Of a stretch of 64,000 nucleotides of DNA, positions 12,090 through 21,999 are shown one piece after another. Position numbers and translations under genes: made by a program. Source of the stretch: Rosenbergiella metrosideri (GTDB taxonomy: Bacteria > Pseudomonadota > Gammaproteobacteria > Enterobacterales > Enterobacteriaceae); contig NZ_JALBCV010000016.1 of the NCBI RefSeq assembly GCF_022602565.1, positions 1 to 64,000 on the forward strand. The letters are read 5' to 3'. How positions within the stretch are numbered: the stretch's first letter is position 1; the number at the start of each line of letters is the position of its first letter. Under the pieces are notes generated by a model that did no database searches, was not told the DNA's origin, and worked only from the letters and a program-made list of their open reading frames with translations.

Positions 12090-12161
12090 GTGCAGCAGAT
12101 CTCAATTTTGCTTGGTTCGCATTTGCTTTACTCCCGCTGATTCTGGTATCAACGATGGGAT

Positions 12162-12182
12162 TTATTTCGAGCCAAAAAATAA
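12162..12182. promoter_or_regulatory. Possible Mlc-type operator ahead of ptsH
   Basis: TTATTTCGAGCC followed by AAAAAATAA: an imperfect palindrome with TTATTT/AAATAA arms. Mlc represses ptsHI from an A/T-armed palindrome in E. coli. Spacing and position fit; the centre matches poorly. Confidence 0.35.
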
Positions 12183-12200
12183 TGCACTCGATTTTTTGCT

Positions 12201-12216
12201 CTTGATCAACATCACA
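12201..12216. promoter_or_regulatory. Probable CRP site in the pts promoter region
   Basis: CTTGA-TCAACA-TCACA matches the CRP pattern TGTGA-N6-TCACA with a perfect right half and 3 of 5 in the left half. It lies 138 bp upstream of ptsH, where the E. coli pts operon also has cAMP-CRP control. Confidence 0.5.
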
Positions 12217-12353
12217 TTGCAAAAACGGTAGGGTTATCGTCGTAATTGAAGTATAACTTTTAGTTGAACCGTGATCTTTGGCAGATTCAATGCGTTATAA
12301 CATTTGAATAATCACGTTAAGTAACAAACATTTTGATTATCTTGGGGAAAAAT

Positions 12354-12611
12354 ATGTTTCAGCAAGAAGTAACAATCACTGCACCAAATGGTCTACACAC
12401 TCGCCCTGCTGCACAATTCGTAAAAGAAGCTAAAGGGTTTCAGTCTGATATTACCGTTACCTCTCAAGGTAAAACAGCCAGCGCTAAAAGCCTCTTCAAA
12501 TTACAAACCTTGGGATTAACTCAAGGAACCGTAGTAACCCTTAGCGCAGAAGGCGAAGACGAGCAGCAAGCGATAGAACATTTAGTAAAATTAATGGCTG
12601 AACTTGAATAA
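12354..12611 (+). CDS. ptsH: Phosphocarrier protein HPr
   Basis: 85 residues, the exact HPr length. Phosphoryl-acceptor His15 lies in [11 protein letters not shown] and the regulatory-position Ser46 in [13 protein letters not shown]. It carries phosphate from enzyme I to the sugar-specific EII proteins. The open frame begins with TTG at 12333, but the ATG at 12354 follows GGGGAAA and gives the canonical N-terminus. First gene of ptsH-ptsI-crr. Confidence 0.97.
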   Translation: MFQQEVTITAPNGLHTRPAAQFVKEAKGFQSDITVTSQGKTASAKSLFKLQTLGLTQGTVVTLSAEGEDEQQAIEHLVKLMAELE

Positions 12612-12746
12612 TTGGCCTGCAATACGATAAGCCCATTGATTATTGGTCAGGCGTAGCTTTACACTCAATGGCTCCATTGAGCCGCTACACTTGGGCGCTT
12701 ACTTCCAGTATTTACACTTAAGCATCGTTGATTTAAAGGTAAGATT

Positions 12747-14474
12747 ATGATTTCTGGTATCCCTGCGTCACCCGGTATTGCATTCGGTAAAGCACTCCTT
12801 CTAAAAGAAGATGACGTTGTCATCAATAGCCACAAAATCGATCCGAGCCAAGTTGAGCAAGAAATTAATCGTTTTCTTGAAAGCCGCCAGAAAGCTTCTG
12901 CACAATTACAGATGATCAAAACAAAAGCTGGCGAAACTTTTGGTACCGAGAAAGAGGCTATCTTCGAAGGGCATATTATGCTGCTGGAAGATGAAGAGCT
13001 TGAACAAGAAATCATAGATCTTATCCGTAAAAATCACCAAACCGCTGATGCCGCGGTTCATGCCGTTATCGAAGACCAAGCTTCTGCGTTAGAAGAATTA
13101 GACGACGAATACCTCAAAGAACGCGCGGCAGACGTGCGGGATATCGGTAAGCGTCTGCTGCAAAACATTCTTGGCCTAACCATCATTGACCTCAGCGCAA
13201 TTGCTGAAGAGTCGATATTAGTTGCGAAGGACCTGACGCCATCGGAAACCGCACAACTAAACCTTGAGAAAGTTTTAGGCTTTATCACTGATTTAGGCGG
13301 CAGAACTTCACATACCTCAATTATGGCTCGCTCCCTGGAGCTGCCAGCCATCGTGGGGATTGGCAATATCACTCAATCGGTGAAAAACGGTGATTTTCTT
13401 ATTCTCGATGCCGTCAATAACCAAGTCCTTATCAATCCTTCAGAAGATGAAATCGCGGAACTGCGCGAAATTCAAACCACTTGGTTAGATGAAAAACACG
13501 AGATGGCTAAGCTGAAAGATCTTCCGGCGATAACGCTAGATGGTCATCACGTTGAAGTTTGCGCCAATATCGGAACGGTGCGTGATGTCGCCGGTGCTGA
13601 GCGTAATGGTGCTGAAGGTGTCGGACTTTATCGTACGGAATTCTTGTTTATGGACCGTGAGTCACTGCCTTCTGAACAAGAACAGTTTGAGGCTTATAAA
13701 GCCGTTGCCGAAGCCGTCGGGGCGCAAGCCGTCATTATCCGTACTATGGACATCGGTGGTGATAAAGACCTGCCCTATATGAACCTGCCAAAAGAAGATA
13801 ACCCCTTCCTCGGTTGGCGCGCAATTCGTATAGGTATGGATCGTAAAGAGATCCTTCACGCACAGCTTCGCGCTATCCTACGAGCCTCTGCATACGGAAA
13901 GCTGCGTATTATGTTCCCGATGATTATTTCCGTGGAAGAAGTGCGTATCTTAAAAGCTGAACTTGATACGCTAAAAGCGCAATTAACTGCAGAAGGTAAG
14001 GCGTTTGATCAGGCAATTGAAGTCGGTATTATGGTTGAAACCCCTGCTTCAGCAGCGATTGCCCATCACTTAGCAAAAGAAGTCGATTTCTTCAGCATCG
14101 GGACTAACGATCTGACACAATATACTTTAGCCGTTGACCGAGGAAATGACCGAATTTCCCATTTGTATAATCCGATGAGCCCTTCTGTACTGCTTTTGAT
14201 CAAGCAAGTTATTGACGCATCTCACGCTGTTGGAAAATGGACGGGGATGTGTGGCGAGTTAGCTGGCGATGAACGTGCTACACTATTACTATTAGGCATG
14301 GGACTAGATGAATTTAGTATGAGTTCTATTTCTATCCCTAGAATTAAAAAAATTATTCGTAACACTAATTACGAAGACGTTAAAGCTTTAGCCGCACAAG
14401 CCCTTTCGCAACCGACTGCTGAAGATTTGACGGATATCGTTGATAAGTTTATTAAAGAAAAAACACTTTGCTAA
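12747..14474 (+). CDS. ptsI: PTS enzyme I
   Basis: 575 residues. It autophosphorylates from phosphoenolpyruvate at His189 ([12 protein letters not shown]) and passes the phosphate to HPr. PEP-binding signatures are visible: [46 protein letters not shown] and the Cys in [18 protein letters not shown] precedes the ATG. The 135-bp gap after ptsH contains an imperfect hairpin region but no convincing terminator, consistent with co-transcription. Confidence 0.98.
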   Translation: MISGIPASPGIAFGKALLLKEDDVVINSHKIDPSQVEQEINRFLESRQKASAQLQMIKTKAGETFGTEKEAIFEGHIMLLEDEELEQEIIDLIRKNHQTADAAVHAVIEDQASALEELDDEYLKERAADVRDIGKRLLQNILGLTIIDLSAIAEESILVAKDLTPSETAQLNLEKVLGFITDLGGRTSHTSIMARSLELPAIVGIGNITQSVKNGDFLILDAVNNQVLINPSEDEIAELREIQTTWLDEKHEMAKLKDLPAITLDGHHVEVCANIGTVRDVAGAERNGAEGVGLYRTEFLFMDRESLPSEQEQFEAYKAVAEAVGAQAVIIRTMDIGGDKDLPYMNLPKEDNPFLGWRAIRIGMDRKEILHAQLRAILRASAYGKLRIMFPMIISVEEVRILKAELDTLKAQLTAEGKAFDQAIEVGIMVETPASAAIAHHLAKEVDFFSIGTNDLTQYTLAVDRGNDRISHLYNPMSPSVLLLIKQVIDASHAVGKWTGMCGELAGDERATLLLLGMGLDEFSMSSISIPRIKKIIRNTNYEDVKALAAQALSQPTAEDLTDIVDKFIKEKTLC

Positions 14475-14515
14475 CTTGTCACAAGTGTTTCGACGTTATT
14501 GCTTAGGAGAAGATC

Positions 14516-15019
14516 ATGGGATTGTTTTCTAAACTTTTTGGCGACAAATCGGATAGCGATTCAAGCAACATTGAAATTGTTGCGCCGCTTTCGGGCGAGA
14601 TTGTCAATATCGAAGATGTACCAGATGTTGTTTTCGCTGAAAAAATCGTTGGTGATGGTATCGCTATCCGTCCTAACGGCAACCAAATTGTGGCCCCAGT
14701 CGAGGGAACAATTGGTAAAATTTTCGAAACTAACCACGCCTTCTCTATTGAGTCGGATAACGGCATCGAACTGTTCGTACACTTTGGTATCGATACTGTT
14801 GAGTTAAAAGGTGAGGGCTTTAAGCGCCTCGCAGAGGAAGGACAGAAAGTCAAGAAAGGTGATCCTATCATCGAGTTCGATTTAGCCTTCCTTGAAGAGA
14901 AAGCGAAATCTACCCTGACCCCTGTCGTTATCTCTAATATGGATGAAATCAAGTCGCTATCCAAACTGTCAGGACACGTGACAGTCGGCGAAACTCCGAT
15001 TATGCGGATCCAGAAATAG
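14516..15019 (+). CDS. crr: Glucose-specific EIIA component (EIIA-Glc)
   Basis: 167 residues, two shorter than E. coli EIIA-Glc because of a shorter lead. Active-site histidines are His74 ([10 protein letters not shown]) and His89 ([13 protein letters not shown]). It phosphorylates the glucose EIIB and, by its phosphorylation state, controls adenylate cyclase and inducer exclusion. It lies 41 bp after ptsI with AGGAGAAG before the ATG and ends the operon. Confidence 0.97.
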   Translation: MGLFSKLFGDKSDSDSSNIEIVAPLSGEIVNIEDVPDVVFAEKIVGDGIAIRPNGNQIVAPVEGTIGKIFETNHAFSIESDNGIELFVHFGIDTVELKGEGFKRLAEEGQKVKKGDPIIEFDLAFLEEKAKSTLTPVVISNMDEIKSLSKLSGHVTVGETPIMRIQK

Positions 15020-15023
15020 TGAT

Positions 15024-15055
15024 AAAAAAGCTCATCCTTGGATGAGCTTTTTTTT
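15024..15055. terminator. Bidirectional terminator between crr and the sensor kinase gene
   Basis: AAAAAAGCTCATCC / GGATGAGCTTTTTT, a 14-bp perfect stem with a 2-nt apex between convergent genes. T- and A-runs on both sides allow use from both strands. The kinase stop codon (15054-15056) overlaps its edge. Confidence 0.9.
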
Positions 15056-16388
15056 ACTCTGGCCACCGTGGCAGGCGTATTGAGATTTTAAGCCCACCTT
15101 CTTGGCGGTTAGACGCCGAGACTTGACCATGATGTGCCGTAATCACCTTGCGCACGATAGCTAAGCCCAATCCATAACCTTTGCCAGAAAGCGATGATTG
15201 TAAGCGAACATAGGGATCAAAAATACTTGATATTTTATCCTCTTCCACGCCGGGCCCACTATCACAAATCGTGAGGAGCAGTGTATCGCGATCGACCTCC
15301 AATTTGACCACTATCACCTGTCCCTGCGTTGAATAGCGTAAGGCATTGCGTAACACGTTCTCGATAGCACGACGAATAAGCTCAGCATTACCTCGGACCG
15401 TTACTGACTTAAGACTATCGTAATGAGCCACCACATCGACCTGCGGTTTTTGCGCCTCGTAACGCACATCAACCAAGATCGCCTCTAGAAGCGCAATAAA
15501 ATCGAAATACTGGTCAATATCAATGCCGTCGTGCTCAGCGCGCGATAAGGTCAGTAGCTCGCCAATCATTTTATCAAGCCGCTCAGTCTCAAGATCGATA
15601 CGATCCAGCGATTGAGGGATATTCAACTCACTCTGCCGTGCTAAACCTACTGCAAGCTGTACTCGCGCCAAAGGCGTACGCAGCTCATGAGAAATATCAT
15701 GAAGTAGCGCTTCCCGGGCTTTAACCAGCACATCGATACGTTCAACCATCGCATCAAAGTCCTTTGCCACTATTGATAACTCGTCATAACGACGCTTCAT
15801 AGCGGGGAAAAGCCGTACAGTTAGATCGCCGCGTGAGACTTTGGCAAATCCTTCCCGCAGCTGTCTTATCGGTCGAGTCATATTCCAGGCTAAGAGTAAA
15901 CTGAAGAAGATGCCAAGAAAAGGCGCGAAAAACATGATCGGCGTAGGGATATGCAAGGAATCGTGCCACGAGCGGTGGTTCCGTTCGTTAAAGCCCTCTA
16001 ACCTGGTGTAATCTAACGTGACTTGATAGAGATGCCCTGCATTGTCGTGAAGCTGCTGGCTGATCTGGCTGGGTACCCCTCGAGCCTCTTCATCGATATT
16101 GTTCGGGGTAACCCAGTTGTCAGTCAGGGTCATCTGCGGCCTGACCTCCGGGTCCCAACTCTCGACTAAACCTTGCACGGCTGCGGGGCCTGACGAGTGT
16201 GCCAGTAACTGAGTGATAGACGCCAGTTGAACTTGTTGCAAACTACGCTGTTGTCTAGCAAACGGCGAGCCATCATCATGGGCGACAAGCGGAAATCCTA
16301 ACCAGATGACTTGGCTTATTAATAGAAATACAAATAGAAAAGCCACCAGCATCTTGGTGAATAAGCGCCTTGGATAACGTTGATTCAT
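15054..16388 (-). CDS. CpxA-like sensor histidine kinase
   Basis: 444 residues: first membrane helix at 13-32, periplasmic sensor of about 115 residues, second helix at about 150-170, HAMP region 170-225, dimerisation/phosphoacceptor motif HDISHELRTPLARV with His234, then N box (ENVLRNALRYS), G1 (CDSGPGVEE) and G2 (GKGYGLGLAIV). Closest in motif style to CpxA. The start overlaps the regulator stop by 4 bases. The signal is not known; the periplasmic part does not look like CpxA, so the symbol is left empty. Confidence 0.88.
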   Translation of the reverse strand: MNQRYPRRLFTKMLVAFLFVFLLISQVIWLGFPLVAHDDGSPFARQQRSLQQVQLASITQLLAHSSGPAAVQGLVESWDPEVRPQMTLTDNWVTPNNIDEEARGVPSQISQQLHDNAGHLYQVTLDYTRLEGFNERNHRSWHDSLHIPTPIMFFAPFLGIFFSLLLAWNMTRPIRQLREGFAKVSRGDLTVRLFPAMKRRYDELSIVAKDFDAMVERIDVLVKAREALLHDISHELRTPLARVQLAVGLARQSELNIPQSLDRIDLETERLDKMIGELLTLSRAEHDGIDIDQYFDFIALLEAILVDVRYEAQKPQVDVVAHYDSLKSVTVRGNAELIRRAIENVLRNALRYSTQGQVIVVKLEVDRDTLLLTICDSGPGVEEDKISSIFDPYVRLQSSLSGKGYGLGLAIVRKVITAHHGQVSASNRQEGGLKISIRLPRWPE

Positions 16389-17065
16389 CGAATTTTGTAA
16401 CCAATACTGCGCACGGTTTCGATAAAGATTTGGTCCTGAGTGGTTTTTGCAATTTTCTGGCGAATATTACTGATATGCACGTCGACGCTTCGGTCATAGG
16501 CTTCACGTGTACGCCCTAATGCTTTTTCCGAAAGTTCGTCTTTCGACACTACACGATCCCCTGCCACTAAGAGCAGTTCAAGTAAGTTAAACTCTGACGC
16601 CGTGAGATCAATCGGTTGCTGTTGCCATGTCACAGAACGCATCGCTGGATTAAGCTCAAGTTCTTTTAAGACTAGCGGTTGGTTATCGCTAGGCGCGGCC
16701 GGGATCTCTTCAAAACGACGCATAACCGAACGTAAGCGGGCAACCAATTCTCGTGGATAACACGGCTTAGGCATATAATCATCTGCCCCCATCTCTAAGC
16801 CAATCACTCGGTCGATATTTTCGCCCTTAGCGGTAAGCATAATGATAGGTAATCGATGGTGCTGGCGTACCTGACGTAACACTTCAATCCCACTGATATC
16901 AGGTAGCATGATATCCAAGATCATCGCATCATAATGCGCCTGATTAATTACTTCTAAGGCACGCTTACCGTGGGTAATGACATCAGTATTCATTCCTTCG
17001 CCCGCCAAGTACTGACTGAGCATCTGTCCTAACTCTTGATCGTCTTCAACTAATAAAATTTTCAT
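16385..17065 (-). CDS. CpxR-like OmpR-family response regulator
   Basis: 226 residues. Receiver domain with acidic pair Glu7/Asp8-Asp9, phosphoacceptor Asp51 (AMILDIMLPD), Thr in IIMLTAKGE and Lys in YMPKPC; then a winged-helix DNA-binding domain (DLTASEFNLLELL, DVHISNIRQKI). Its order and the 4-bp overlap with the kinase gene show a functional pair. It lies 79 bp downstream of cysM on the same strand, where E. coli has unrelated genes, so it is a lineage-specific insertion or retention. Confidence 0.9.
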   Translation of the reverse strand: MKILLVEDDQELGQMLSQYLAGEGMNTDVITHGKRALEVINQAHYDAMILDIMLPDISGIEVLRQVRQHHRLPIIMLTAKGENIDRVIGLEMGADDYMPKPCYPRELVARLRSVMRRFEEIPAAPSDNQPLVLKELELNPAMRSVTWQQQPIDLTASEFNLLELLLVAGDRVVSKDELSEKALGRTREAYDRSVDVHISNIRQKIAKTTQDQIFIETVRSIGYKIR

Positions 17066-17144
17066 ACTATGGCCTCTAACTCACTTTACGTATAATGACG
17101 TCTTTTCTGCCGAGATTCTGTTTGATTTACACAATAATTACGCT

Positions 17145-18038
17145 TTAATCGAGTTGCTGATTAAAAACACCGGTCGAGAGATATCGGTCACCGCGATCGC
17201 AGACTATCGCGACCACTACCCGTTCAGGATGCGATTCTGAAAGGCTTAATGCCGCCGATACCGCGGCCCCCGAACTTATCCCACCGAAAACCCCTTCTTG
17301 CTGTGCCAGCGCGCGCGTCGACTCCTCCGCCCGCTCCTGCGTCATCATCACAATATCATCAACCCACTGTGGCTGATAAATCGTTGGTTGGTACGCCTCT
17401 TTCCAATGGCGGATCCCCGCAATCTGGCTTCCCGCGGCAGGTTGTAATCCAATAACCTGAACGGCTGAGTTTTGCTGCTTAAGATAACGGCCAGTGCCGC
17501 TGATCGTACCGGTTGTCCCCATACTGGAAACAAAGTGAGTGATGCGACCGGCAGTCTGTTGCCAAATTTCTGGGCCAGTGGTCTGGTAGTGCGCTAATGC
17601 ATTATCTGGATTATTAAACTGATCCAGTACGATCCCCACGCCTTTTGCCGCCAGAATTTGTGCATAATCCCGCGCATACTCCATACCCTGAGCTTGATCG
17701 ATCAAAATCAATTCAGCCCCATAGGCCTGCATCGCCGCTTGGCGCTCGGTACTCATATTATCGGGCATTAATAGCTTCAGTTTATAACCTAGCACCGCAC
17801 AGATCATCGCGAGTGCAATACCGGTATTACCACTGGTGGCTTCAATTAATGTGTCACCCGGTTTGATAAGACCCCGTTGTTCGGCCTTGCGCACCATTGA
17901 CCAGGCTGCGCGGTCTTTGACCGACCCTGCAGGGTTATTACCTTCCAGTTTTACCCACACCTCACCCGCACCGGCGGCGGGCAGACGCTGCAATCGAACT
18001 AAGGGCGTATTACCTATCGTGCTTTCTAGGGTGGTCAC
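17145..18038 (-). CDS. cysM: Cysteine synthase B (O-acetylserine sulfhydrylase B)
   Basis: 297 residues. PLP lysine Lys41 in PAGSVKDRAAW, substrate loop [13 protein letters not shown] and glycine loop SSMGTTGTISGTGRYLK. CysM can use thiosulfate to give S-sulfocysteine, which fits its place after the thiosulfate transporter genes. About 20 residues shorter than CysK and with the CysM-type N-terminus. It is separated from cysA by an 84-bp gap with a strong hairpin. Confidence 0.96.
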   Translation of the reverse strand: MTTLESTIGNTPLVRLQRLPAAGAGEVWVKLEGNNPAGSVKDRAAWSMVRKAEQRGLIKPGDTLIEATSGNTGIALAMICAVLGYKLKLLMPDNMSTERQAAMQAYGAELILIDQAQGMEYARDYAQILAAKGVGIVLDQFNNPDNALAHYQTTGPEIWQQTAGRITHFVSSMGTTGTISGTGRYLKQQNSAVQVIGLQPAAGSQIAGIRHWKEAYQPTIYQPQWVDDIVMMTQERAEESTRALAQQEGVFGGISSGAAVSAALSLSESHPERVVVAIVCDRGDRYLSTGVFNQQLD

Positions 18039-18060
18039 GTTTTTTTCCTATCGCTTAAAC

Positions 18061-18094
18061 GCCATCAGCCTAGGTAGAAACCTAGGCTGATGGC
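18061..18094. other. Strong intercistronic hairpin between cysA and cysM
   Basis: GCCATCAGCCTAGGT-AGAA-ACCTAGGCTGATGGC: a perfect 15-bp stem with a tetraloop and no T-tract on either strand. It is therefore more likely an RNA-stabilising or processing element within the cys transcript than a terminator. Confidence 0.7.
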
Positions 18095-18122
18095 AATGCT
18101 AACCTTGAAATTATCAGTACGG

Positions 18123-19199
18123 TTAATCAAAGGCAAGTGGCGCTAAGAGATTGTCTTGTTGATACACCCGTGCTTGCCCAATATTGAGATAGACTGTGCT
18201 GCCCCGCTCTGGCGCGACCACCGTTTGACTCACGGCAGAGACCGGATCAATGGCTAAGCCCTCGACCTCTAAGCTGAGTTGCCAAAAGTGGCCCCGAGGG
18301 GTGACCTCCAAGACCTTCGCCGGCAGGCGATGTAATGTATCCTGCATCGCTGACAAGGTCAGTTCCCAAGGGCGAAGAAAGAGGTCGATATTACCCTGTA
18401 CAGGATAAGGTTGACTCAGTTGCCACTGCTGCCCCCCCACCTGCAGTGATTGTCCGGCAATCGTCGCAGGGAGTTTATTGATCTCACCTAAAAATTCCAA
18501 CACGAAGCGACTCTCTGGCTGTTGCCAAACTTGCTGCGGGGTACCATGTTGTTCGATATTTCCTTGGCTCATCACCACGATATGATCAGCGACGTCCATC
18601 GCCTCTTCTTGGTCATGCGTCACAAAGACACTGGTAAATTTCAGCTCCTCGTGTAGCTGGCGTAACCAGCGACGTAGCTCCTTACGTACTTGCGCGTCTA
18701 GGGCACCAAAGGGTTCGTCGAGTAATAATATGGCAGGTTCAACAGCCAGCGCACGGGCTAACGCCACACGCTGTTTTTGCCCACCGGAGAGCTGAGCGGG
18801 ATAGCGTTTAGCGAACTCCTTAAGCTGTACCATCTCCAAGAGTTTCATCACCTTTTCACGGATCACGGCTTTGCTCGGACGCGTAGTACGCGGCATCACG
18901 GTCAGACCAAAGGCAATGTTATCGAAGACGTTCATATGGCGGAATAGCGCATAATGTTGGAAAACGAACCCCACCTGCCGATCCCGAGCATGGACTTGGC
19001 TTACATCACGCCCATGGAACATGATCTCCCCAGCATTCTGGTTTTCCAACCCAGCGATAATCCGCAGTAACGTGGTTTTTCCCGACCCAGATGGCCCCAG
19101 TAACGCCACCATCTCGCCGGAAGGGATATCCAGACTGATGTTGTTCAGTACCTGAGTCTGACCAAAAAATTTAGAGATCTGGTTAATATTAATGCTCAT
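18123..19199 (-). CDS. cysA: Sulfate/thiosulfate ABC transporter ATPase CysA
   Basis: 358 residues. Walker [11 protein letters not shown]-loop [12 protein letters not shown], signature [15 protein letters not shown], Walker [13 protein letters not shown] and H-loop [10 protein letters not shown]; the rest is the TOBE-like regulatory part. It energises uptake through CysT/CysW. The start overlaps the end of cysW by 11 bases. Fourth gene of the minus-strand order cysP-cysT-cysW-cysA-cysM. Confidence 0.97.
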   Translation of the reverse strand: MSININQISKFFGQTQVLNNISLDIPSGEMVALLGPSGSGKTTLLRIIAGLENQNAGEIMFHGRDVSQVHARDRQVGFVFQHYALFRHMNVFDNIAFGLTVMPRTTRPSKAVIREKVMKLLEMVQLKEFAKRYPAQLSGGQKQRVALARALAVEPAILLLDEPFGALDAQVRKELRRWLRQLHEELKFTSVFVTHDQEEAMDVADHIVVMSQGNIEQHGTPQQVWQQPESRFVLEFLGEINKLPATIAGQSLQVGGQQWQLSQPYPVQGNIDLFLRPWELTLSAMQDTLHRLPAKVLEVTPRGHFWQLSLEVEGLAIDPVSAVSQTVVAPERGSTVYLNIGQARVYQQDNLLAPLAFD

Positions 19200-20034
19200 T
19201 TTCGCCCGCCTGTGCGCCGTGCTGCTGACGTTCTAAGCGCCATTGCAATACACTTTTTAAACATAAGGTGACCATCGCCATCATGGCGAGTAACGCCGCA
19301 GCCGTAAAGGCCCCAACGGTATTATAATCTTGGTTCAGCAGTTCGACCTGTAACGGAAGCGTATAGGTTTCGCCGCGTATAGCGCCAGAAACAACCGACA
19401 CTGCACCAAACTCGCCGATCGCTCGCGCATTGGTCAGGACCACACCGTACAGTAATGCCCAACGGATATTCGGTAGCGTCACTCGACGAAACATCTGCCA
19501 GCCATTGGCCCCCAGCAAGATCGCCGCCTCATCCTCTTGGCTCCCCTGACTGAGCATGACCGGCACTAATTCTCGAATCACAAACGGGCAGGTAACGAAA
19601 ATAGTCACCAGTACCATTCCCGGCCAGGTAAACATCACTTGGATATTATGCGCGTCTAACCAGCTCCCCGCAGGACCGTTAATCCCCCAAAACAGCAGAT
19701 AGAGTAAACCTACGACGACCGGTGAAATCGCAAACGGAATGTCGTACAAGGTTAACAAGAACTGCCGTCCTGGGAAATTGAAGCGGCTGACTAACCACGC
19801 CAACAAGGTGCCAAAAATTAAGTTTACCGGCACAGTAATCAATGCGATCAGAACCGTTAGCCAGATGGCGTGCAACATGTCACCGTCACGCAAATTATGT
19901 AAGGCGACCCCTACCCCTGCGCTAAGCGCCTGCCAAAAAATATAGATGAGTGGTACTAATAGGAAGAGTGTGGCACTGAGCAGGGCCAAACCGATCAGTA
20001 TCCATTTCGTCCAAGGGCGTGATGAGACAGCCAT
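19189..20034 (-). CDS. cysW: Sulfate/thiosulfate permease CysW
   Basis: 281 residues with about six membrane helices and the ABC-permease EAA loop [20 protein letters not shown], which contacts CysA. It pairs with CysT to form the membrane channel. Its start meets the end of cysT (one shared base), as expected for a coupled operon. Confidence 0.96.
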   Translation of the reverse strand: MAVSSRPWTKWILIGLALLSATLFLLVPLIYIFWQALSAGVGVALHNLRDGDMLHAIWLTVLIALITVPVNLIFGTLLAWLVSRFNFPGRQFLLTLYDIPFAISPVVVGLLYLLFWGINGPAGSWLDAHNIQVMFTWPGMVLVTIFVTCPFVIRELVPVMLSQGSQEDEAAILLGANGWQMFRRVTLPNIRWALLYGVVLTNARAIGEFGAVSVVSGAIRGETYTLPLQVELLNQDYNTVGAFTAAALLAMMAMVTLCLKSVLQWRLERQQHGAQAGENEH

Positions 20035-20867
20035 TATTTACCCCCTAAACGACGCCCGTAGCGACTCTGTAATGTATTGATTGTAAAGAGCAGTATTAAC
20101 GATGCCCCCATAATGACCGAGGCGATAGCGCTAGAGGCTGGGAAATCAAATTCTTGTTGGCGAACAAAGATCAGCAACGAAATGACTTCGGTCTTCCATG
20201 CAATATTCCCGGCGATAAAGATGACGGCACCAAACTCTCCCAGACTGCGGGTAAAAGAGAGCGCAGTCCCGGCGAGCAGCGATGGCGCAATTTCCGGTAA
20301 AATAACCTTGAAGAAAGCCTGTCGAGGCCGTGCCCCCAACGTTTCGGCGGCTTCTTCATACTCTGGGCCAAGCTCTTCTAATACCGGCTGAACGGTTCGG
20401 ATCACGAAAGGAATACTGGTAAACGCCATGGCGACCGCGATCCCCAACCAGGTGTAAGTCACCTTAATACCGTGCTCCGCCAACCAATGGCCGTACCATC
20501 CATTCGACGAGAATAATCCCGCAAGCGTTAAGCCTGCCACCGCCGTCGGCAGGGCAAAGGGGAGATCCATCAAGCCATCCAGAAATGTCCGGCCAGGGAA
20601 ACGATAGCGCGTTAATACCCACGCCATTAATGTTCCAAACACCGCGTTAAAGAGTGACGCTACCGCTGCGGAGAGCAGTGTAATTTTGTAGGCGGCAACT
20701 AACTGCGGCTCGCTGATAACCCGCCAATACTCGGCCCAAGTCATGTGCGATAACTGCATCAATAACGCGCTGACCGGTAACAGTAAAATCAAACAGGTAA
20801 AGAATAGGCTGGTACCGAGACTCAGGCCAAACCCGGGTAAAACGCGACGTTGACGTGAAAAAATCAT
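20034..20867 (-). CDS. cysT: Sulfate/thiosulfate permease CysT (CysU)
   Basis: 277 residues. The EAA loop is EEAAETLGARPRQAFFKVIL; RRVLPGFGLSLGTSLFF matches the E. coli N-terminus. The open frame extends upstream to 20942, but the ATG at 20867 gives the family N-terminus and overlaps the cysP stop by four bases (ATGA), so the longer form is rejected. Confidence 0.95.
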   Translation of the reverse strand: MIFSRQRRVLPGFGLSLGTSLFFTCLILLLPVSALLMQLSHMTWAEYWRVISEPQLVAAYKITLLSAAVASLFNAVFGTLMAWVLTRYRFPGRTFLDGLMDLPFALPTAVAGLTLAGLFSSNGWYGHWLAEHGIKVTYTWLGIAVAMAFTSIPFVIRTVQPVLEELGPEYEEAAETLGARPRQAFFKVILPEIAPSLLAGTALSFTRSLGEFGAVIFIAGNIAWKTEVISLLIFVRQQEFDFPASSAIASVIMGASLILLFTINTLQSRYGRRLGGK

Positions 20868-21874
20868 AGTGGTGATCCTGCTGCCTGCAATGTATCGAAC
20901 TCCCCTTGCGGTGCGAACTGTGACTGCATGGCTTTCGCCCATGAGCCAAACTGCTGTTCAACCGTGAAAAAATGAACCGGCGCAAAATGCTGTTGCGCCA
21001 CAATGCTCGGTGTCGCGTGATAGGTACGGTAATAAAAACGCGTTAAGATGTTTTGCGCCTCGGGTTGGTAAAGAAAATTAAGGTAAGCTTTTGCCACCGT
21101 GGTGGAGTGATCGCGCTCAGTATTGCGGTCAATCCAAGTAACGGGAAACTCAGCTTTAATATTGGTCTGCGGAATAATCACTTGGTAATGCTCATCCGGG
21201 TATTGCTGTTGTAAAGCACGCGCTTCGGCTTCAAAGGTGATCAGTACATCGCCCAATTTTTGATTCACAAAGCTTTGCGTTGCCCCACGTCCGCCAATAT
21301 CGGCGACCTGAGTGTTTTTTACCCACTGACGCATCGCCCGACGCACCGCTGAAATATCTTGATGATGAGAGAGGCTTAACGATCCCCAAGCGGCCAACCA
21401 GGCATAACGGCCATTGCCCGAGGTTTTAGGATTAGGATAGATAAGCTTAACATCCGGTTTGACCAGATCCTGCCAACCTTTGATATGTAGAGGATTACCG
21501 CGACGTACCACTAAAGCCATGGTTGAGTAGTAAGGTGAACTGTTATTAGCTAAACGTTGTTGCCAATCGCTGGGGATCAGCTGCCCTCTATCATGCAGTA
21601 TCTGAACGTCAGGCACTTGATTGAACGTCACCACATCGGCACGCATCCCTTGTAATAAGGCAAGGGCTTGTCTGGACGATCCACCATGGGATTGACGGAT
21701 TGTTAAGGTATCTTGTGGGTGCTGAGCGTCCCATTGCTGAATAAATACCGGGTTCAATTGTTCATACAGCTCGCGTGACACATCGTAGGAGCTATTGAGT
21801 AATTGAGCTGGATAGGCAGACGGTGCAGCGAGCAGTAATAAGCCCACCACCGATGATGTATAGCGTCTCTTCAT
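20864..21874 (-). CDS. cysP: Thiosulfate/sulfate-binding periplasmic protein CysP
   Basis: 336 residues with a cleavable signal peptide (KRRYTSSVVGLLLLAAPSAY, cut near AYPA-Q). Mature LLNSSYDVSRELYEQLNP, IYPNPKTSGNGRYAWL and FGSWAKAM match the CysP/Sbp family. It delivers the anion to CysTWA. The frame opens with TTG at 21895, but the ATG at 21874 starts the signal peptide and is preferred. The 125-bp upstream region should carry a CysB-activated promoter. Confidence 0.94.
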   Translation of the reverse strand: MKRRYTSSVVGLLLLAAPSAYPAQLLNSSYDVSRELYEQLNPVFIQQWDAQHPQDTLTIRQSHGGSSRQALALLQGMRADVVTFNQVPDVQILHDRGQLIPSDWQQRLANNSSPYYSTMALVVRRGNPLHIKGWQDLVKPDVKLIYPNPKTSGNGRYAWLAAWGSLSLSHHQDISAVRRAMRQWVKNTQVADIGGRGATQSFVNQKLGDVLITFEAEARALQQQYPDEHYQVIIPQTNIKAEFPVTWIDRNTERDHSTTVAKAYLNFLYQPEAQNILTRFYYRTYHATPSIVAQQHFAPVHFFTVEQQFGSWAKAMQSQFAPQGEFDTLQAAGSPL

Positions 21875-21935
21875 ACCTGAAAATTCCAATCTCAACCTCA
21901 GTCAATCTAGAAGTTCTCAGTGTATTAATAAGGAT

Positions 21936-21972
21936 AAAAAAGCAGTAATGGTTTTATATACCGATTACTGCT
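21936..21972 (-). terminator. yfeY terminator
   Basis: AGCAGTAAT / ATTACTGCT arms (9 bp) with a T5 run after the stem on the minus strand, 28 bases beyond the yfeY stop. It separates yfeY from the cysP promoter. Confidence 0.8.
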
Positions 21973-21999
21973 GTGTAATTGCTAAAAAATATATAACGA

